Of a stretch of DNA of 64,000 nucleotides, positions 25,220 through 35,600 are shown piece by piece. The stretch spans positions 1-64,000 of the forward strand of contig JAJQGJ010000024.1 of assembly GCA_021200565.1 (NCBI GenBank). The letters are read 5' to 3'. Position 1 is the stretch's first letter; every line of letters starts with the position of its first letter. A program made the translations under genes and the position numbers. A model generated the notes under the pieces. The model worked only from the letters and a program-made list of their open reading frames with translations. It did no database searches and was not told where the DNA came from. This DNA comes from Oscillospiraceae bacterium. Its GTDB lineage: Bacteria; Bacillota; Clostridia; Oscillospirales; Ruminococcaceae.

Positions 25220-26443
25220 ATGACGGAATCGACGAAACACTGGCTCTGGCTTACATTAGCCTATGGACCTGCAAATTCAAGAAAGTGGAATCTCATGTCC
25301 CACTACAGCTCCGTCACGGAAGCATATGAGCATGTCACCTCCGGCGACTTCACTAATGTTCTTCCCCAGGACAGAAAGTCGTTCGAGCTCGCCACTCCGG
25401 CAAAAATAGATGAGCTTGTCTCAGAATGTGAGAAGCAGAGAATCAACATCTATTCCTATGATGACCCGGAATTTCCCGACAGACTCCGTGAAATCTACAA
25501 TCCGCCGTCAGTTCTCTTCACGCTTGGAAGACTTGAATCGATAGACGAAAGCGTAATCATAACTGCAGTCGGAACAAGAAATCCCGATGACTACTCAAGA
25601 GCCATCGCTTCACGGCTTATAAGAGAGCTCGCCCATGCCGGAGTCACTATAGCGAGCGGCTGTGCCTCAGGTCTTGATTCGGTGTCACTTGTGTCGGCAA
25701 TAAAAGGCGGTGGCAGAGTCTACACAGTGATGCCCTGCGGGCTTCTCTGCGACTATCCCAGAAATTCTGCGGCTATGAAGAAGGCAGTCTCCGCTCACGG
25801 CGCAGTAATCAGTGAATACCTTCCTCACTCCGGCTCAACAGCACTTAATTTCAGAATGAGAAACAGAATCCTTTCAGCAATAGGCTTGGGAACACTCATA
25901 CTTCAGGCTGGCTCGTCAAGCGGCTCACTCAGTACAGCTGCATTTGCGCTTTCTCAGGGAAAGGACATTTTCTGCATTCCTCCACATAACCTGTATGATG
26001 ATTCCTACTCTGGCGTCATTTCGCTCCTTCGTGATGGCGCAATCCCGGTTTTTGATTCGAGAGACATTCTGAATGAATACTACAGCGTCTACGCCCATCG
26101 GCTCAACTACAGCGCAGACGTATTTTCCCAGAGAAGCGAAAGCGGACTTTTCGGAATCAACAAACAAGCCGAGCCAGCACCCGTCCGTCAGACCCGCAGA
26201 AAAGCAAATCCGGAGCCAGAAGAGCATCCTGAGCCTATAGCGAAGCCAAGACCAGCTCCTGATTTATCAGGACTCACGGAAGAAAGACGCAGAATCGTCG
26301 AATATATCCTCTCGAACGGAATAGTTCTGTTCGATGAAATAGCCGAAAATGTCGACGGAACCACCGACCTCGAAACATCATTGACAGAGCTCGAGCTTGA
26401 TGGTATAATCCGTTCGCTTTCCGGAAACAGATACACAGTCTGA
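25220..26443 (+). CDS. dprA: DNA-processing protein DprA
   Basis: DprA binds incoming single-stranded DNA and loads RecA during transformation. The protein shows an N-terminal helical part, the Rossmann core with VGTRNPDDYSR, GVTIASGCASGLDSV and RNRILSAIGLGTLI, then a Pro-rich linker and a C-terminal winged helix (ILSNGIVLFDEIAENV). The 407 residues are slightly longer than usual because of the linker. GGGG lies just before the ATG. It sits directly upstream of topA, as in many Firmicutes. Confidence 0.92.
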   Translation: MTESTKHWLWLTLAYGPANSRKWNLMSHYSSVTEAYEHVTSGDFTNVLPQDRKSFELATPAKIDELVSECEKQRINIYSYDDPEFPDRLREIYNPPSVLFTLGRLESIDESVIITAVGTRNPDDYSRAIASRLIRELAHAGVTIASGCASGLDSVSLVSAIKGGGRVYTVMPCGLLCDYPRNSAAMKKAVSAHGAVISEYLPHSGSTALNFRMRNRILSAIGLGTLILQAGSSSGSLSTAAFALSQGKDIFCIPPHNLYDDSYSGVISLLRDGAIPVFDSRDILNEYYSVYAHRLNYSADVFSQRSESGLFGINKQAEPAPVRQTRRKANPEPEEHPEPIAKPRPAPDLSGLTEERRRIVEYILSNGIVLFDEIAENVDGTTDLETSLTELELDGIIRSLSGNRYTV

Positions 26444-26498
26444 GAAAGAAAGCTCAGATCTATAAGCTTTAAGCTTAATCAGAAAGGCAATATCACAA

Positions 26499-28580
26499 AT
26501 GTCAGATTTAATTATAGTAGAGTCGCCTACTAAGATCCATACAGTCAAAGGAACCCTGGGAAGCGGCTACGATGTGGTTGCTTGTGTAGGTCACGTCCGT
26601 GATCTGCCCAAGTCAAAGCTCGGTGTAGATATAGAGCACGGCTTTGAGCCTACCTATGTCGACATCAAGGGCAAGGAAAAGGTCATCGAAGACATAAAAA
26701 AGCGTGCCAAAAAAGCCGACCACGTCTATTTTGCAACCGACCCTGACCGTGAGGGAGAAGCCATTTCGTGGCACCTGGCAACAATCTTAGGCTTTGATCC
26801 TGACGACAGAAACAGAGTCACCTTCAATGAGATAACAAAAACCGGAGTGGAAGCAGGAATCGCCAAGCCCCGGAAAATAGATATGGATATAGTGAACGCT
26901 CAGCAGGCAAGGCGAATTCTTGACAGAATCGTCGGCTATAAGCTTTCACCGTTCCTTTGGAGAAAGGTGCGCAAGGGTCTCTCTGCCGGACGTGTCCAGT
27001 CTGTCGCTGTCAGGATGATAGTTGACCGTGAAGAGGAGATAAAAAGATTCTCTCCTGAGGAATACTGGACAGTAGAAGCGAAGCTTCTGGGAAAAGCCTC
27101 CCGAAAAGCGTTCACAGCCCGCCTCACGGCTATTGACGGCAAGAAAGCTGAACTCAAAACCAAAGAGGAAACCGATGCAGTCTTAGCAAAAATTGACGGC
27201 GGAGATTTCGTTGTAACTGCTCTCAGAAAGGGCACACGTTCAAAAGCTCCGGCTGCACCTTTCTCGACAGCGTCGCTTCTCCAGGACACAGCACAGCGTT
27301 ACAACTTCAATTCAAGAAGAACCATGAACATCGCCCAGGAGCTCTATGAGGGCGTAGAAATCGAGGGCTTGGGGGCGGTAGGTCTTATCACCTATATGCG
27401 TACAGATTCACTGAGAATCTCCGATGAAGCGAAGGCTTCCGCCGCACAGTTCATAACAGACAATTTCGGCAATCAGTATCTCCCTGAAAAGCCACGTAAC
27501 TACAGATCCGGCGGCAATAATGTCCAGGACGCCCACGAAGCCATCAGACCCACAATGATTGAGCTGACGCCGGAAAAGGCAAAACCAAGCCTCACAAACG
27601 ACCAATATAAGCTCTATAAGCTCATCTGGTCGAGATTCTTGGCAAGCCAGATGGCTGACTGCGTGATGGATACCCAGAGCGTCACTGCAGAAGTAAACGG
27701 CTGCACCTTCAAGGCTTCCGGCTTCGCAGTCAAATTCGACGGTTTCACAGTTCTGTACGAAGAATCAAAGGACGACGACTCGGAGAAAATCCCTATTCTT
27801 GCAAAAGGCGACATCCTCAGGACAAAGTCAGTCGACGGCATCCAGCACTTCACCCAGCCGCCGGCAAGATATACTGAAGCTACTCTCATCAAAGCCTTCA
27901 AGGAGTATGGCATAGCCCGTCCGTCAACCTACGCTTCAACAATAACGACTATCCTGCAGCGTTCCTATGTCGAACGTGATGGCAAGCAGCTCAAGCCGAC
28001 AGCCTTGGGCGAAGTCACTACGGAGCTCATGAAAGACCACTTTGAGGACATAGTCGACGTCCAGTTCACCGCTCAGATGGAGTCAAATCTTGACGATATA
28101 GAGGCAGGCAAAGCTGATTGGCGGCAGACCTTGCAAATCTTCTATGATGGCTTCGACAAAGACCTTAAGCAGGCAGAAACCGATCTTGACGGCAAGCGCA
28201 TAAAGGTTCCTGATGAGCCTACAGATCAGATCTGCGAGCTTTGCGGGAAGCCGATGGTCATAAAAATAGGAAAATACGGCAAATTCCTTGCATGCTCCGG
28301 CTTCCCTGAATGTACAAACACCAAGACTATAGTCATCGAAGCCCCCGGCAAGTGCCCATATTGCGGAAAGAAAATACTCCAGAAGAAGACTCAGAAAGGC
28401 AAGAAGTACTTCGGCTGTGAGGACAACCCAAATTGCGAATTCATGACATGGGATACCCCCACAAACGAAATCTGTCCGAAATGCGGCTCAACGCTCTTCC
28501 AGAAGGGCTCAGCAAAGACGGGCAAGCTCCTCTGCCATCAGAAGAATTGCGACTACGAAAAGGACTTGAGCAGTGAATAA
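26499..28580 (+). CDS. topA: DNA topoisomerase I
   Basis: This type IA enzyme relaxes negative supercoils through a 5'-phosphotyrosine link. The Toprim domain opens with LIIVESPTK and has DPDREGEAISWHL; the active-site Tyr is in GLITYMRTDS. Three C-terminal zinc ribbons follow (CELCGKP, CPYCGKK, CPKCGST). The 693 residues match Firmicute TopA. The AGAAAGG ribosome site is weak to moderate. It overlaps trmFO by eight bases. Confidence 0.96.
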   Translation: MSDLIIVESPTKIHTVKGTLGSGYDVVACVGHVRDLPKSKLGVDIEHGFEPTYVDIKGKEKVIEDIKKRAKKADHVYFATDPDREGEAISWHLATILGFDPDDRNRVTFNEITKTGVEAGIAKPRKIDMDIVNAQQARRILDRIVGYKLSPFLWRKVRKGLSAGRVQSVAVRMIVDREEEIKRFSPEEYWTVEAKLLGKASRKAFTARLTAIDGKKAELKTKEETDAVLAKIDGGDFVVTALRKGTRSKAPAAPFSTASLLQDTAQRYNFNSRRTMNIAQELYEGVEIEGLGAVGLITYMRTDSLRISDEAKASAAQFITDNFGNQYLPEKPRNYRSGGNNVQDAHEAIRPTMIELTPEKAKPSLTNDQYKLYKLIWSRFLASQMADCVMDTQSVTAEVNGCTFKASGFAVKFDGFTVLYEESKDDDSEKIPILAKGDILRTKSVDGIQHFTQPPARYTEATLIKAFKEYGIARPSTYASTITTILQRSYVERDGKQLKPTALGEVTTELMKDHFEDIVDVQFTAQMESNLDDIEAGKADWRQTLQIFYDGFDKDLKQAETDLDGKRIKVPDEPTDQICELCGKPMVIKIGKYGKFLACSGFPECTNTKTIVIEAPGKCPYCGKKILQKKTQKGKKYFGCEDNPNCEFMTWDTPTNEICPKCGSTLFQKGSAKTGKLLCHQKNCDYEKDLSSE

Positions 28581-29898
28581 GGTAACAGTAATCGGAGCCG
28601 GTCTCGCCGGCTGTGAAGCGGCATGGCGTCTTGGCAATATGGGAATTCACGTTAAGCTATATGACATGAAGCCGGAAAAGTTCACACCTGCTCATAAATA
28701 CAGCGGTCTGTGCGAGCTTGTCTGCTCAAATTCCCTCAAGGCTGAAAGACCGGATTCTGCAGCAGGACTATTGAAGCTTGAAATGAGACGCTTAGGCTCT
28801 GTCACAATGCCGGTAGCCGATAAAACACGTGTTCCTGCAGGAGGAGCCTTAGCGGTTTCAAGAAAAGACTTTTCCGACAAGGTAACCGAAAAGATTCTTG
28901 GGCATCCGAATATAGAATTCATCTCAGGCGAGATAACCGAAATCCCCGATGGCTATGTCATAATAGCAACAGGACCGCTGACGAGCGACGCACTGTCAGA
29001 CAGCATAAAATCCCTCATCGGCGAGGATTACCTCTATTTCCACGATGCCGCAGCTCCGATTGTGACCCGTGACAGCCTTGATATGTCATGCGTTTTCGAA
29101 GCTTCAAGATATGATAAAGGCGAAGCGGATTATCTCAACTGCCCGATGAGTAAGGATGAATATCTCGCTTTCTATAACGAGCTTATCCATGCCGAAACCG
29201 CACCTCTTCATGAGTTTGAGAAATCCGGTAGCGACAATTATAAAGTCTATGAGGGCTGCATGCCGATTGAGGCTCTCGCCAAGCGTGGCGAGGACACAAT
29301 GCGCTTCGGACCTATGAAACCAGTTGGGTTGATTGATCCGAATACTGGTCGCAGACCCTACGCCGTAGTTCAGCTGAGAAAAGAGAATGTTGACGGAACG
29401 ATGTTCAACCTCGTCGGTTTTCAGACAAATCTTAAGTTCGGCGAGCAGAAGCGGGTATTCTCAATGATTCCTGGACTAAAGGAAGCCGAATTCATGCGCT
29501 ATGGCGTCATGCACAGAAACACCTACCTGAATTCTCCGATGCTCCTCGACAAGCATTTCTGCCTTAGAAAAGACCCTCGGATCTACTTTGCAGGTCAGAT
29601 GACCGGAGTCGAGGGCTACACCGAATCTGCAGCAAGCGGAATCTATGCCGCAATGAGTCTCGGAAGAAAGCTCTTGGGGCTCAGAGAGATAACTCTTCCC
29701 GTCGAGACGATGATTGGAGCACTCGCAAACTACGTCGAAACCGGTTCACCCTCTGGCTTCCAGCCGATGGGCGCAAATATGGGAATTCTTCCGGAACTGC
29801 CGGATAGAATAAAGAACAAACAATTAAAATATCAGGCACTTTCTGAGAGAGCAATGAACGCTCTTGAAAGAGCACTGACAGAGAATCAGGAGGCTTAA
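28573..29898 (+). CDS. trmFO: Folate-dependent tRNA (uracil-54) methyltransferase TrmFO
   Basis: TrmFO makes ribothymidine at position 54 of tRNA using methylenetetrahydrofolate and FADH2. The FAD-binding N-terminus VTVIGAGLAGCEAAWRL is clear, as are CSNSLKAE, the GCMPIEALA stretch with its conserved Cys, and FAGQMTGVEGYTESAASG. At 441 residues it is full length. It starts at GTG inside the topA stop region, after AAAAGGA. Together with the folT riboswitch locus it marks folate use in this genome. Confidence 0.95.
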   Translation: MNKVTVIGAGLAGCEAAWRLGNMGIHVKLYDMKPEKFTPAHKYSGLCELVCSNSLKAERPDSAAGLLKLEMRRLGSVTMPVADKTRVPAGGALAVSRKDFSDKVTEKILGHPNIEFISGEITEIPDGYVIIATGPLTSDALSDSIKSLIGEDYLYFHDAAAPIVTRDSLDMSCVFEASRYDKGEADYLNCPMSKDEYLAFYNELIHAETAPLHEFEKSGSDNYKVYEGCMPIEALAKRGEDTMRFGPMKPVGLIDPNTGRRPYAVVQLRKENVDGTMFNLVGFQTNLKFGEQKRVFSMIPGLKEAEFMRYGVMHRNTYLNSPMLLDKHFCLRKDPRIYFAGQMTGVEGYTESAASGIYAAMSLGRKLLGLREITLPVETMIGALANYVETGSPSGFQPMGANMGILPELPDRIKNKQLKYQALSERAMNALERALTENQEA

Positions 29899-29899
29899 A

Positions 29900-30922
29900 A
29901 TGGCTGATAAAATCCGTGTAATAGTTGACGCTTTCGGCGGCGATAACGCTCCGCTTGAAGTAATCAAGGGCGCAATCAGGGCTGTAAATGAACTTGGTGT
30001 CGACATAACCCTCGTTGGCGACGAGGAGAAGATACGTAAATGCGCAAAGGATAACGAACTTGATATATCTAAGATAGCCGTTCATCACGCTCCCTCAGTC
30101 ATGGCTGTTGAAACCGAGCCTACAAAGATTCTGAAAGAATACTCTGACAGCTCAATGGCAGTTGGTCTTAAGATGCTTCACGACGGCGAGGGCGACGCTT
30201 TCGTCTCAGGTGGCTCAACAGGTGCTCTCACAGTCGGTGCCACGTTCATTGTCAAGCGTATGAAAGGCATCAAGAGATGCGCTATAGGAATGGTTCTCCC
30301 GACAACCAAGGCTCCCTGCATGGTTCTTGACATCGGCGCAAATTCCGAATGCCGTCCTGACATGCTTGTCCAGTTTGCAATAATGGGCTCAGCCTATATG
30401 AATAAGCTTCAGGGAGTAGAAAAACCAAGAACCGCCCTCATCAATATCGGTGCCGAGCCGACAAAGGGCAGAGACCAGGAGGTCGAAACCTATAAGCAGC
30501 TTGGAACCGCTCCAGTCAACTTTATCGGCAATATAGAAGCCCGTGAGATTCCCTTAGGCGGAGCAGATGTCGCCGTAACCGACGGCTTTTCAGGCAACCT
30601 GGTGCTTAAAACCTACGAAGGAATGGGCAAGCTCATCTCGGCATACTTAAAGGACATGTTCAGTGGCGTAACCGGAAAGATTGCCGGTCTGTTCGTGCTC
30701 AAGAGAATCAATGCTATGAGAAAGAAGCTCGACTATTCTGAATACGGCGGAGCGCCGCTACTTGGTGCTGCGAAGCCAGTAATCAAGGCTCACGGCTCAT
30801 CGAATGCAACTGCTTTTTATAATGCCATCCGCCAGGCAAAGCTCTACATAGAAAATAACGTAACCGAAGAGATAGCAACCGCTCTTGAAGAACTGAAAGC
30901 GAAAGAGGCTGAGGAGAAGTAA
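29900..30922 (+). CDS. plsX: Phosphate acyltransferase PlsX
   Basis: PlsX converts acyl-ACP to acyl-phosphate at the start of phospholipid synthesis. The N-terminus VIVDAFGGDNAPLEVIKG and the block FVSGGSTGALTVGATF are diagnostic; VLDIGAN and GFSGNLVLKTYEG follow. Its 340 residues are normal. Only one base separates it from trmFO, and rnc begins right after its stop. The fabD, fabG and acpP genes often found between plsX and rnc are absent here. Confidence 0.95.
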   Translation: MADKIRVIVDAFGGDNAPLEVIKGAIRAVNELGVDITLVGDEEKIRKCAKDNELDISKIAVHHAPSVMAVETEPTKILKEYSDSSMAVGLKMLHDGEGDAFVSGGSTGALTVGATFIVKRMKGIKRCAIGMVLPTTKAPCMVLDIGANSECRPDMLVQFAIMGSAYMNKLQGVEKPRTALINIGAEPTKGRDQEVETYKQLGTAPVNFIGNIEAREIPLGGADVAVTDGFSGNLVLKTYEGMGKLISAYLKDMFSGVTGKIAGLFVLKRINAMRKKLDYSEYGGAPLLGAAKPVIKAHGSSNATAFYNAIRQAKLYIENNVTEEIATALEELKAKEAEEK

Positions 30923-31627
30923 ATGGAACTTTCTAAATTAGAAGAATTTGAACAGAAGCTTGGCTATACTTTTAAGGATCAGGAACTTCTCATCGAGGCT
31001 CTCACTCATTCGTCATACGCCAATGAGTCTCATCATACGAGAAATTCGAACGAACGCCTTGAATTCCTGGGTGATTCCGTCCTGTCAATAGTCGTTTCCG
31101 AGTATCTTTTTGAAGAGTGTCAGGACTACCCCGAGGGCGAGCTGAGCAAAACCCGTGCAACTCTTGTCTGCGAGAAATCGCTTGCAAAGTTCGCAGAGCA
31201 GATTGATCTTAAAGAGTATATTTTCCTGGGAAAAGGCGAGCTTGCAAACGGCGGCAAAAATCGTCCGTCGATAATTTCCGACGCATTTGAGGCGGTAATC
31301 GCCGCAGTCTATCTCGATGGCGGCTTCGAAGCGGCAAAGAAATATGTCCTCCGGTTTATCCCCGAGAACGTAGAAGAAGCTGCCGCCAAGGAGTATGATG
31401 ACTACAAGACCGTCCTGCAGGAGATAATTCAGAAGAATCCTGAGGAATCGGTTGAATATGAGCTGGTTTCCGAGTCGGGACCTGCGCACAGACGCTCGTT
31501 CACAGTTGATGTCATGCTGAATTCAAACGTCATCGGCACAGGCACTGCGAGCTCCAAGAAGCGAGCCGAGCAGCTTGCGGCAAAGGAAGCTCTTAAGCTT
31601 ATGGGAGCACTTCCCGATGATCACTGA
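30923..31627 (+). CDS. rnc: Ribonuclease III
   Basis: RNase III cuts double-stranded RNA in rRNA processing and mRNA turnover. The catalytic signature ERLEFLGDSVL and the second acidic site DAFEAVIAAVYLDGG are intact, followed by a C-terminal double-stranded RNA-binding domain (GTGTASSKKRAEQLAAKEAL). The 234 residues are standard. GAGGAG precedes the ATG, and its end overlaps the radical SAM gene. Confidence 0.97.
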   Translation: MELSKLEEFEQKLGYTFKDQELLIEALTHSSYANESHHTRNSNERLEFLGDSVLSIVVSEYLFEECQDYPEGELSKTRATLVCEKSLAKFAEQIDLKEYIFLGKGELANGGKNRPSIISDAFEAVIAAVYLDGGFEAAKKYVLRFIPENVEEAAAKEYDDYKTVLQEIIQKNPEESVEYELVSESGPAHRRSFTVDVMLNSNVIGTGTASSKKRAEQLAAKEALKLMGALPDDH

Positions 31628-32618
31628 GATGCGCCGGGGGAGACATGCCAATCTGAGCATCTTCGTCCCGCATATCGGCTGCCCGCACAAGTGCTCATTC
31701 TGCAACCAGAATACCATCACCGGTCAGACCTTCATCCCGCACTCCAAAGACGTAATCGACACATGTGAAAAAGCTATTTCCGACGGCGTTGATATTTCGA
31801 ACACCGAAATCGCATTTTTCGGAGGAAGCTTCACGGCAATCCCACGGAGCTATATGCTTGAGCTCCTTGAACCAGCAAAGAAGTACGTCGATAAGGGATT
31901 TAAGGGCATCCGCCTCTCTACCAGACCTGATGCTATTAATGAAGAAATTCTTTCGATACTTAAAAGCTACGGCGTCACGACAATAGAACTCGGTGCGCAG
32001 TCGATGTTTGACGATGTGCTAGAATTGAACGAACGTGGGCACACGTCGGAAGATGTCGAAAACGCTTCACATCTCATCAAGCAGCATGGTTTTAATCTTG
32101 GACTGCAGATGATGCTTGGCTTATATGGTTCTACACCTGAAAAAGACTATGAAACCGCCCTTAAAATCGCAGGTTTGGAGCCCAGAGAAGTAAGAATATA
32201 TCCGACAGTAGTTCTTAAGGACACAAAGCTTGGCGAGCTTTATACCGAGGGAAAATATAAAACCTATGGGCTTTCCGAAGCAGTCGAGCTTTCAGCGAAG
32301 CTACTTGATTTATTTGAAGGCAGGGGTATAACCGTCATCAAGCTCGGGCTTCATTCGTCAACCGATGTCGAGAGCTCCATGCTTGGAGGCATTTACCATC
32401 CGGCATTTCGTGAACTCTGTGAAAGCGTCCGGGCAAGAAACAAAATGGAAAAGCTTATGGGCAATGGGGCATCTTATACTTTCACCGTTCGTCCCGATTA
32501 TCTTTCAAAAGCACTCGGGCACAAGAAAAGCAACATAGAATATTTCCGTTCAAAAGGCATAGAAGTCACGATAAAAGCAGAGCCATCTCAGACGGAGAAT
32601 ATTCTCATTAAGGAATGA
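31617..32618 (+). CDS. Radical SAM protein, Elp3-like
   Basis: The iron-sulfur/S-adenosylmethionine site is CPHKCSFC. FFGGSFTAIP, RLSTRPDAI and the ELGAQSM block place it in the Elp3/MiaB-like radical SAM group found before smc in many Clostridia. No acetyltransferase domain is present, so it is not a full Elp3. The substrate is not known to me. The ATG at 31617 lies within rnc and follows GGGAG, giving 333 residues; the track start is 14 codons too early. It is seven bases from smc. Confidence 0.85.
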   Translation: MITEMRRGRHANLSIFVPHIGCPHKCSFCNQNTITGQTFIPHSKDVIDTCEKAISDGVDISNTEIAFFGGSFTAIPRSYMLELLEPAKKYVDKGFKGIRLSTRPDAINEEILSILKSYGVTTIELGAQSMFDDVLELNERGHTSEDVENASHLIKQHGFNLGLQMMLGLYGSTPEKDYETALKIAGLEPREVRIYPTVVLKDTKLGELYTEGKYKTYGLSEAVELSAKLLDLFEGRGITVIKLGLHSSTDVESSMLGGIYHPAFRELCESVRARNKMEKLMGNGASYTFTVRPDYLSKALGHKKSNIEYFRSKGIEVTIKAEPSQTENILIKE

Positions 32619-32625
32619 TAAAAGC

Positions 32626-35600
32626 GTGTATTTGAAATCTATTGAGCTTCACGGCTTCAAATCCTTTCCGGACAAGGTCAAGCTTGAGTTCGGAAAAGGC
32701 TTGACAGCTGTTGTAGGTCCCAACGGAAGCGGGAAAAGCAATATAGGCGACGCAGTCAGATGGGTTTTGGGAGAGCAGTCCTCCAAAACTCTTCGTGGCG
32801 GCAAGATGGAGGACGTAATTTTCGGAGGAACCGAAAAGCGTAGCCCCATGAGCTTTGCTTCCGTAACACTGAATATATCAAACGAAGACCGCACCCTCGA
32901 AATAGATTCCGATGAAGTCAGCGTAATGCGCCGCCTTTGGAGAAGCGGCGAAAGCGAGTACCTGATAAACGGAGCCCAGGTCAGACTCAGGGATGTTGTC
33001 GAGCTCTTCATGGACACAGGCTTGGGTCGTGACGGCTACTCCATAATCGGACAGGGCAAGGTCGCAGACATAGTGAGCTCTAAATCGGGTGATCGCCGGG
33101 AGATATTCGACGAAGCCGCAGGAATCTCAAAGTTCCGCTACAAAAAAGCCGAGTCCGAAAGACGCTTGGCATCTGCCGAAGAAAATATTCTGAGACTAAA
33201 AGATATACTCTCAGAGCTTGAGGGAAGAGTAGAGCCTTTAAGAATCCAGTCAGAAAAGGCAAAAAAGTATCTTAAGTTAGCCGACGAAAGAAAGCACCTC
33301 GAAATCTCCGTCTGGGCTGACAGATTGGAAGAGCTTAAGACCAGCGAAAGTGAAACCGGAAATCTTCTTCTCTCGTCCCAGGGCGAGTATGAGCACTTAA
33401 CCAATGAAATTTCCCGTTATGAAGCGGAAATAGAAGAGCTCGCCGCAAAGCGCAGGCAATCAGCAGCAGCGGCTGAGGAATACAGATCGAGAATAGCAGA
33501 GCTCAGCTCCCGCAGTGCTGAAGCGGCATCCGACATCGCTGTCTACAAAAACAACATCATGCACTATGAAAGCGAGATTTCGGAAGCCGAAAGAAAACGC
33601 CAGGAGCTTCTTGAGGCTGAAAAAGAGGTCGAAAAGAGCATCTCAGAAAAGCTTTCAGAATCTGAGCGAATCAGGTCTGAGCTATCCTCACTCAGCGAAG
33701 AGGTATCTTCACTCGAGCGGGAGCTCACCGGCTTGAACTTAGAGGAGAACGAGCATGAAAGCGACCTTGGCAGCTTCCGTGAAAAGCTCAATCGTGCATA
33801 TGTCGAACGCTCCGAGCTCAAGTTCGCAATAGCAAGTGCCTTAAGAGACAAAAGCGAAGCGGAAGCTGCAATCAAAGAAGCATCAGCCCAAATTGATACA
33901 CTTAAGTTGCAGATAACACGGACTGAAAATGATGAGCAGTCGGCGTTAGACGGCGTTTCCGACATCTTAAGACAGATTTCCGAGCATCAGAACCGTTTGA
34001 CCGGCTTCAATATGCTCTACCAGAAGAAAACCGAGCAGCAAAAGAAACTTTCGGCTGAATATAACGACGCAGAACTAAATAAGCGCTCTCTCGAATCCCG
34101 CCGTCAGATGCTCATCGACTTGGAGAACAGCATGGAGGGCTTTGCGGGAAGCGTCAAGAGCGTCATAAAAGCCGGCAAGTCAGGAAGGCTCCAGGGCGTC
34201 AGAGGCACAGTTTCCCAGCTCGTCTCAGCAGATTCAAAATACAGCCTCGCAATCGAAACTGCCTTGGGCGGTGCAATGCAGAATATTGTCGTCTCAAATG
34301 AAGAGTCCGCAAAAGCCTGCATCAGATTCCTGAAAGAAACCAACGGCGGCAGAGCGACATTTCTGCCGATAACCTCAGTCAAGGGCAACACTCTTAATGA
34401 GCGTGGTCTTGATATGGAAGAGGGCTTCGTTGCAATGGCTGACGAGCTGCTCGATTGCGACGAAGAGTATTCCGGAATAATCCGCTCACTCTTAGGCAGA
34501 ACAGCAGTCGCCGAGAATATCGACCTGGCATCAAACATTGCAAAAAAGCACGGTTACCGTTTCAGAATAGTCACTCTCGACGGTCAGGTCATCAATGCTG
34601 GCGGCTCCTTCACCGGGGGAAGCTCATCAAAGAATTCGGGCGTACTTTCGAGAAAGAACGAAATCTCGAAGCTTTCCGCCCAGTTAAATAAGCTTGAATC
34701 CGACCTTTCGAGGCTGAAAGAACGTCTTTCCTCTGTCAATGCCGAAGCCGAAAAGCTAGGCTTTGACTTAGACGGCGAAAAGGACATTATCTCTTCGATG
34801 GAAGCGGATAGAATAAGATTTGAATCAGAAGCCGAACGCTTGAGACTTTCCGCAGAACAGCTGAGAGCCCGTGTCTCAGATATTGAGAAATCTGCACTTG
34901 CAAGCAAGAACAGGATTTCCTCTTCAGAAGAATCCAAGGCTTCCTCAGAAATAAGACTTGCCGAGCTCGAAGCCGAAATTTCGGTGATTGAGGGCAGGAT
35001 AAGCGCAGCAGGCGAGGAAAGTGTAGCTTTAAGAAGCCGCCGTGAGGAGATTTCGAATGAGATTTCTAAGAAACGCCTCCATTCGACAGAGCTTGCAAAG
35101 GACATCGAGGCTGCAAATCAGTTTATAGAGCAGCTTAGAGCCGGCATCGAAAGCTCGCATGCATCTGCAGGTGAGTATCTTGCAAGAAAAGCCGAACTCG
35201 AACGTGAAATAGTCGCTGAGCAGGAGAATATCGCCGAGCGTGAGCATGAAGCTGAAGAATCCAAGCTTACAGCTGAAAGATACAATGAGCGCATCCGTCA
35301 GGAAACCGACAGCTCTCTTGAATATGAGCGTCAGGAAAATCTGACACGTGCTAAATCTAAAGAGACTTCATCTCTGAAAGAATCGGTCATGAGTGAAATT
35401 TCACGGCTTTCGGAAAGACTCGAAACCATCCGCCGTGACAGCTCAGATATAATCGGAAGCCTCTGGGAATCCTATTCGATGACCGCCGAAGAAGCGGCAG
35501 CCCAGGCTGAAAAGCTCACCGACGTTTCCGAAGCGACAAAGCGACTGACCGAAATCAAAAACAAAATCCGTGCACTCGGCTCTGTCAATACCGACGCAGT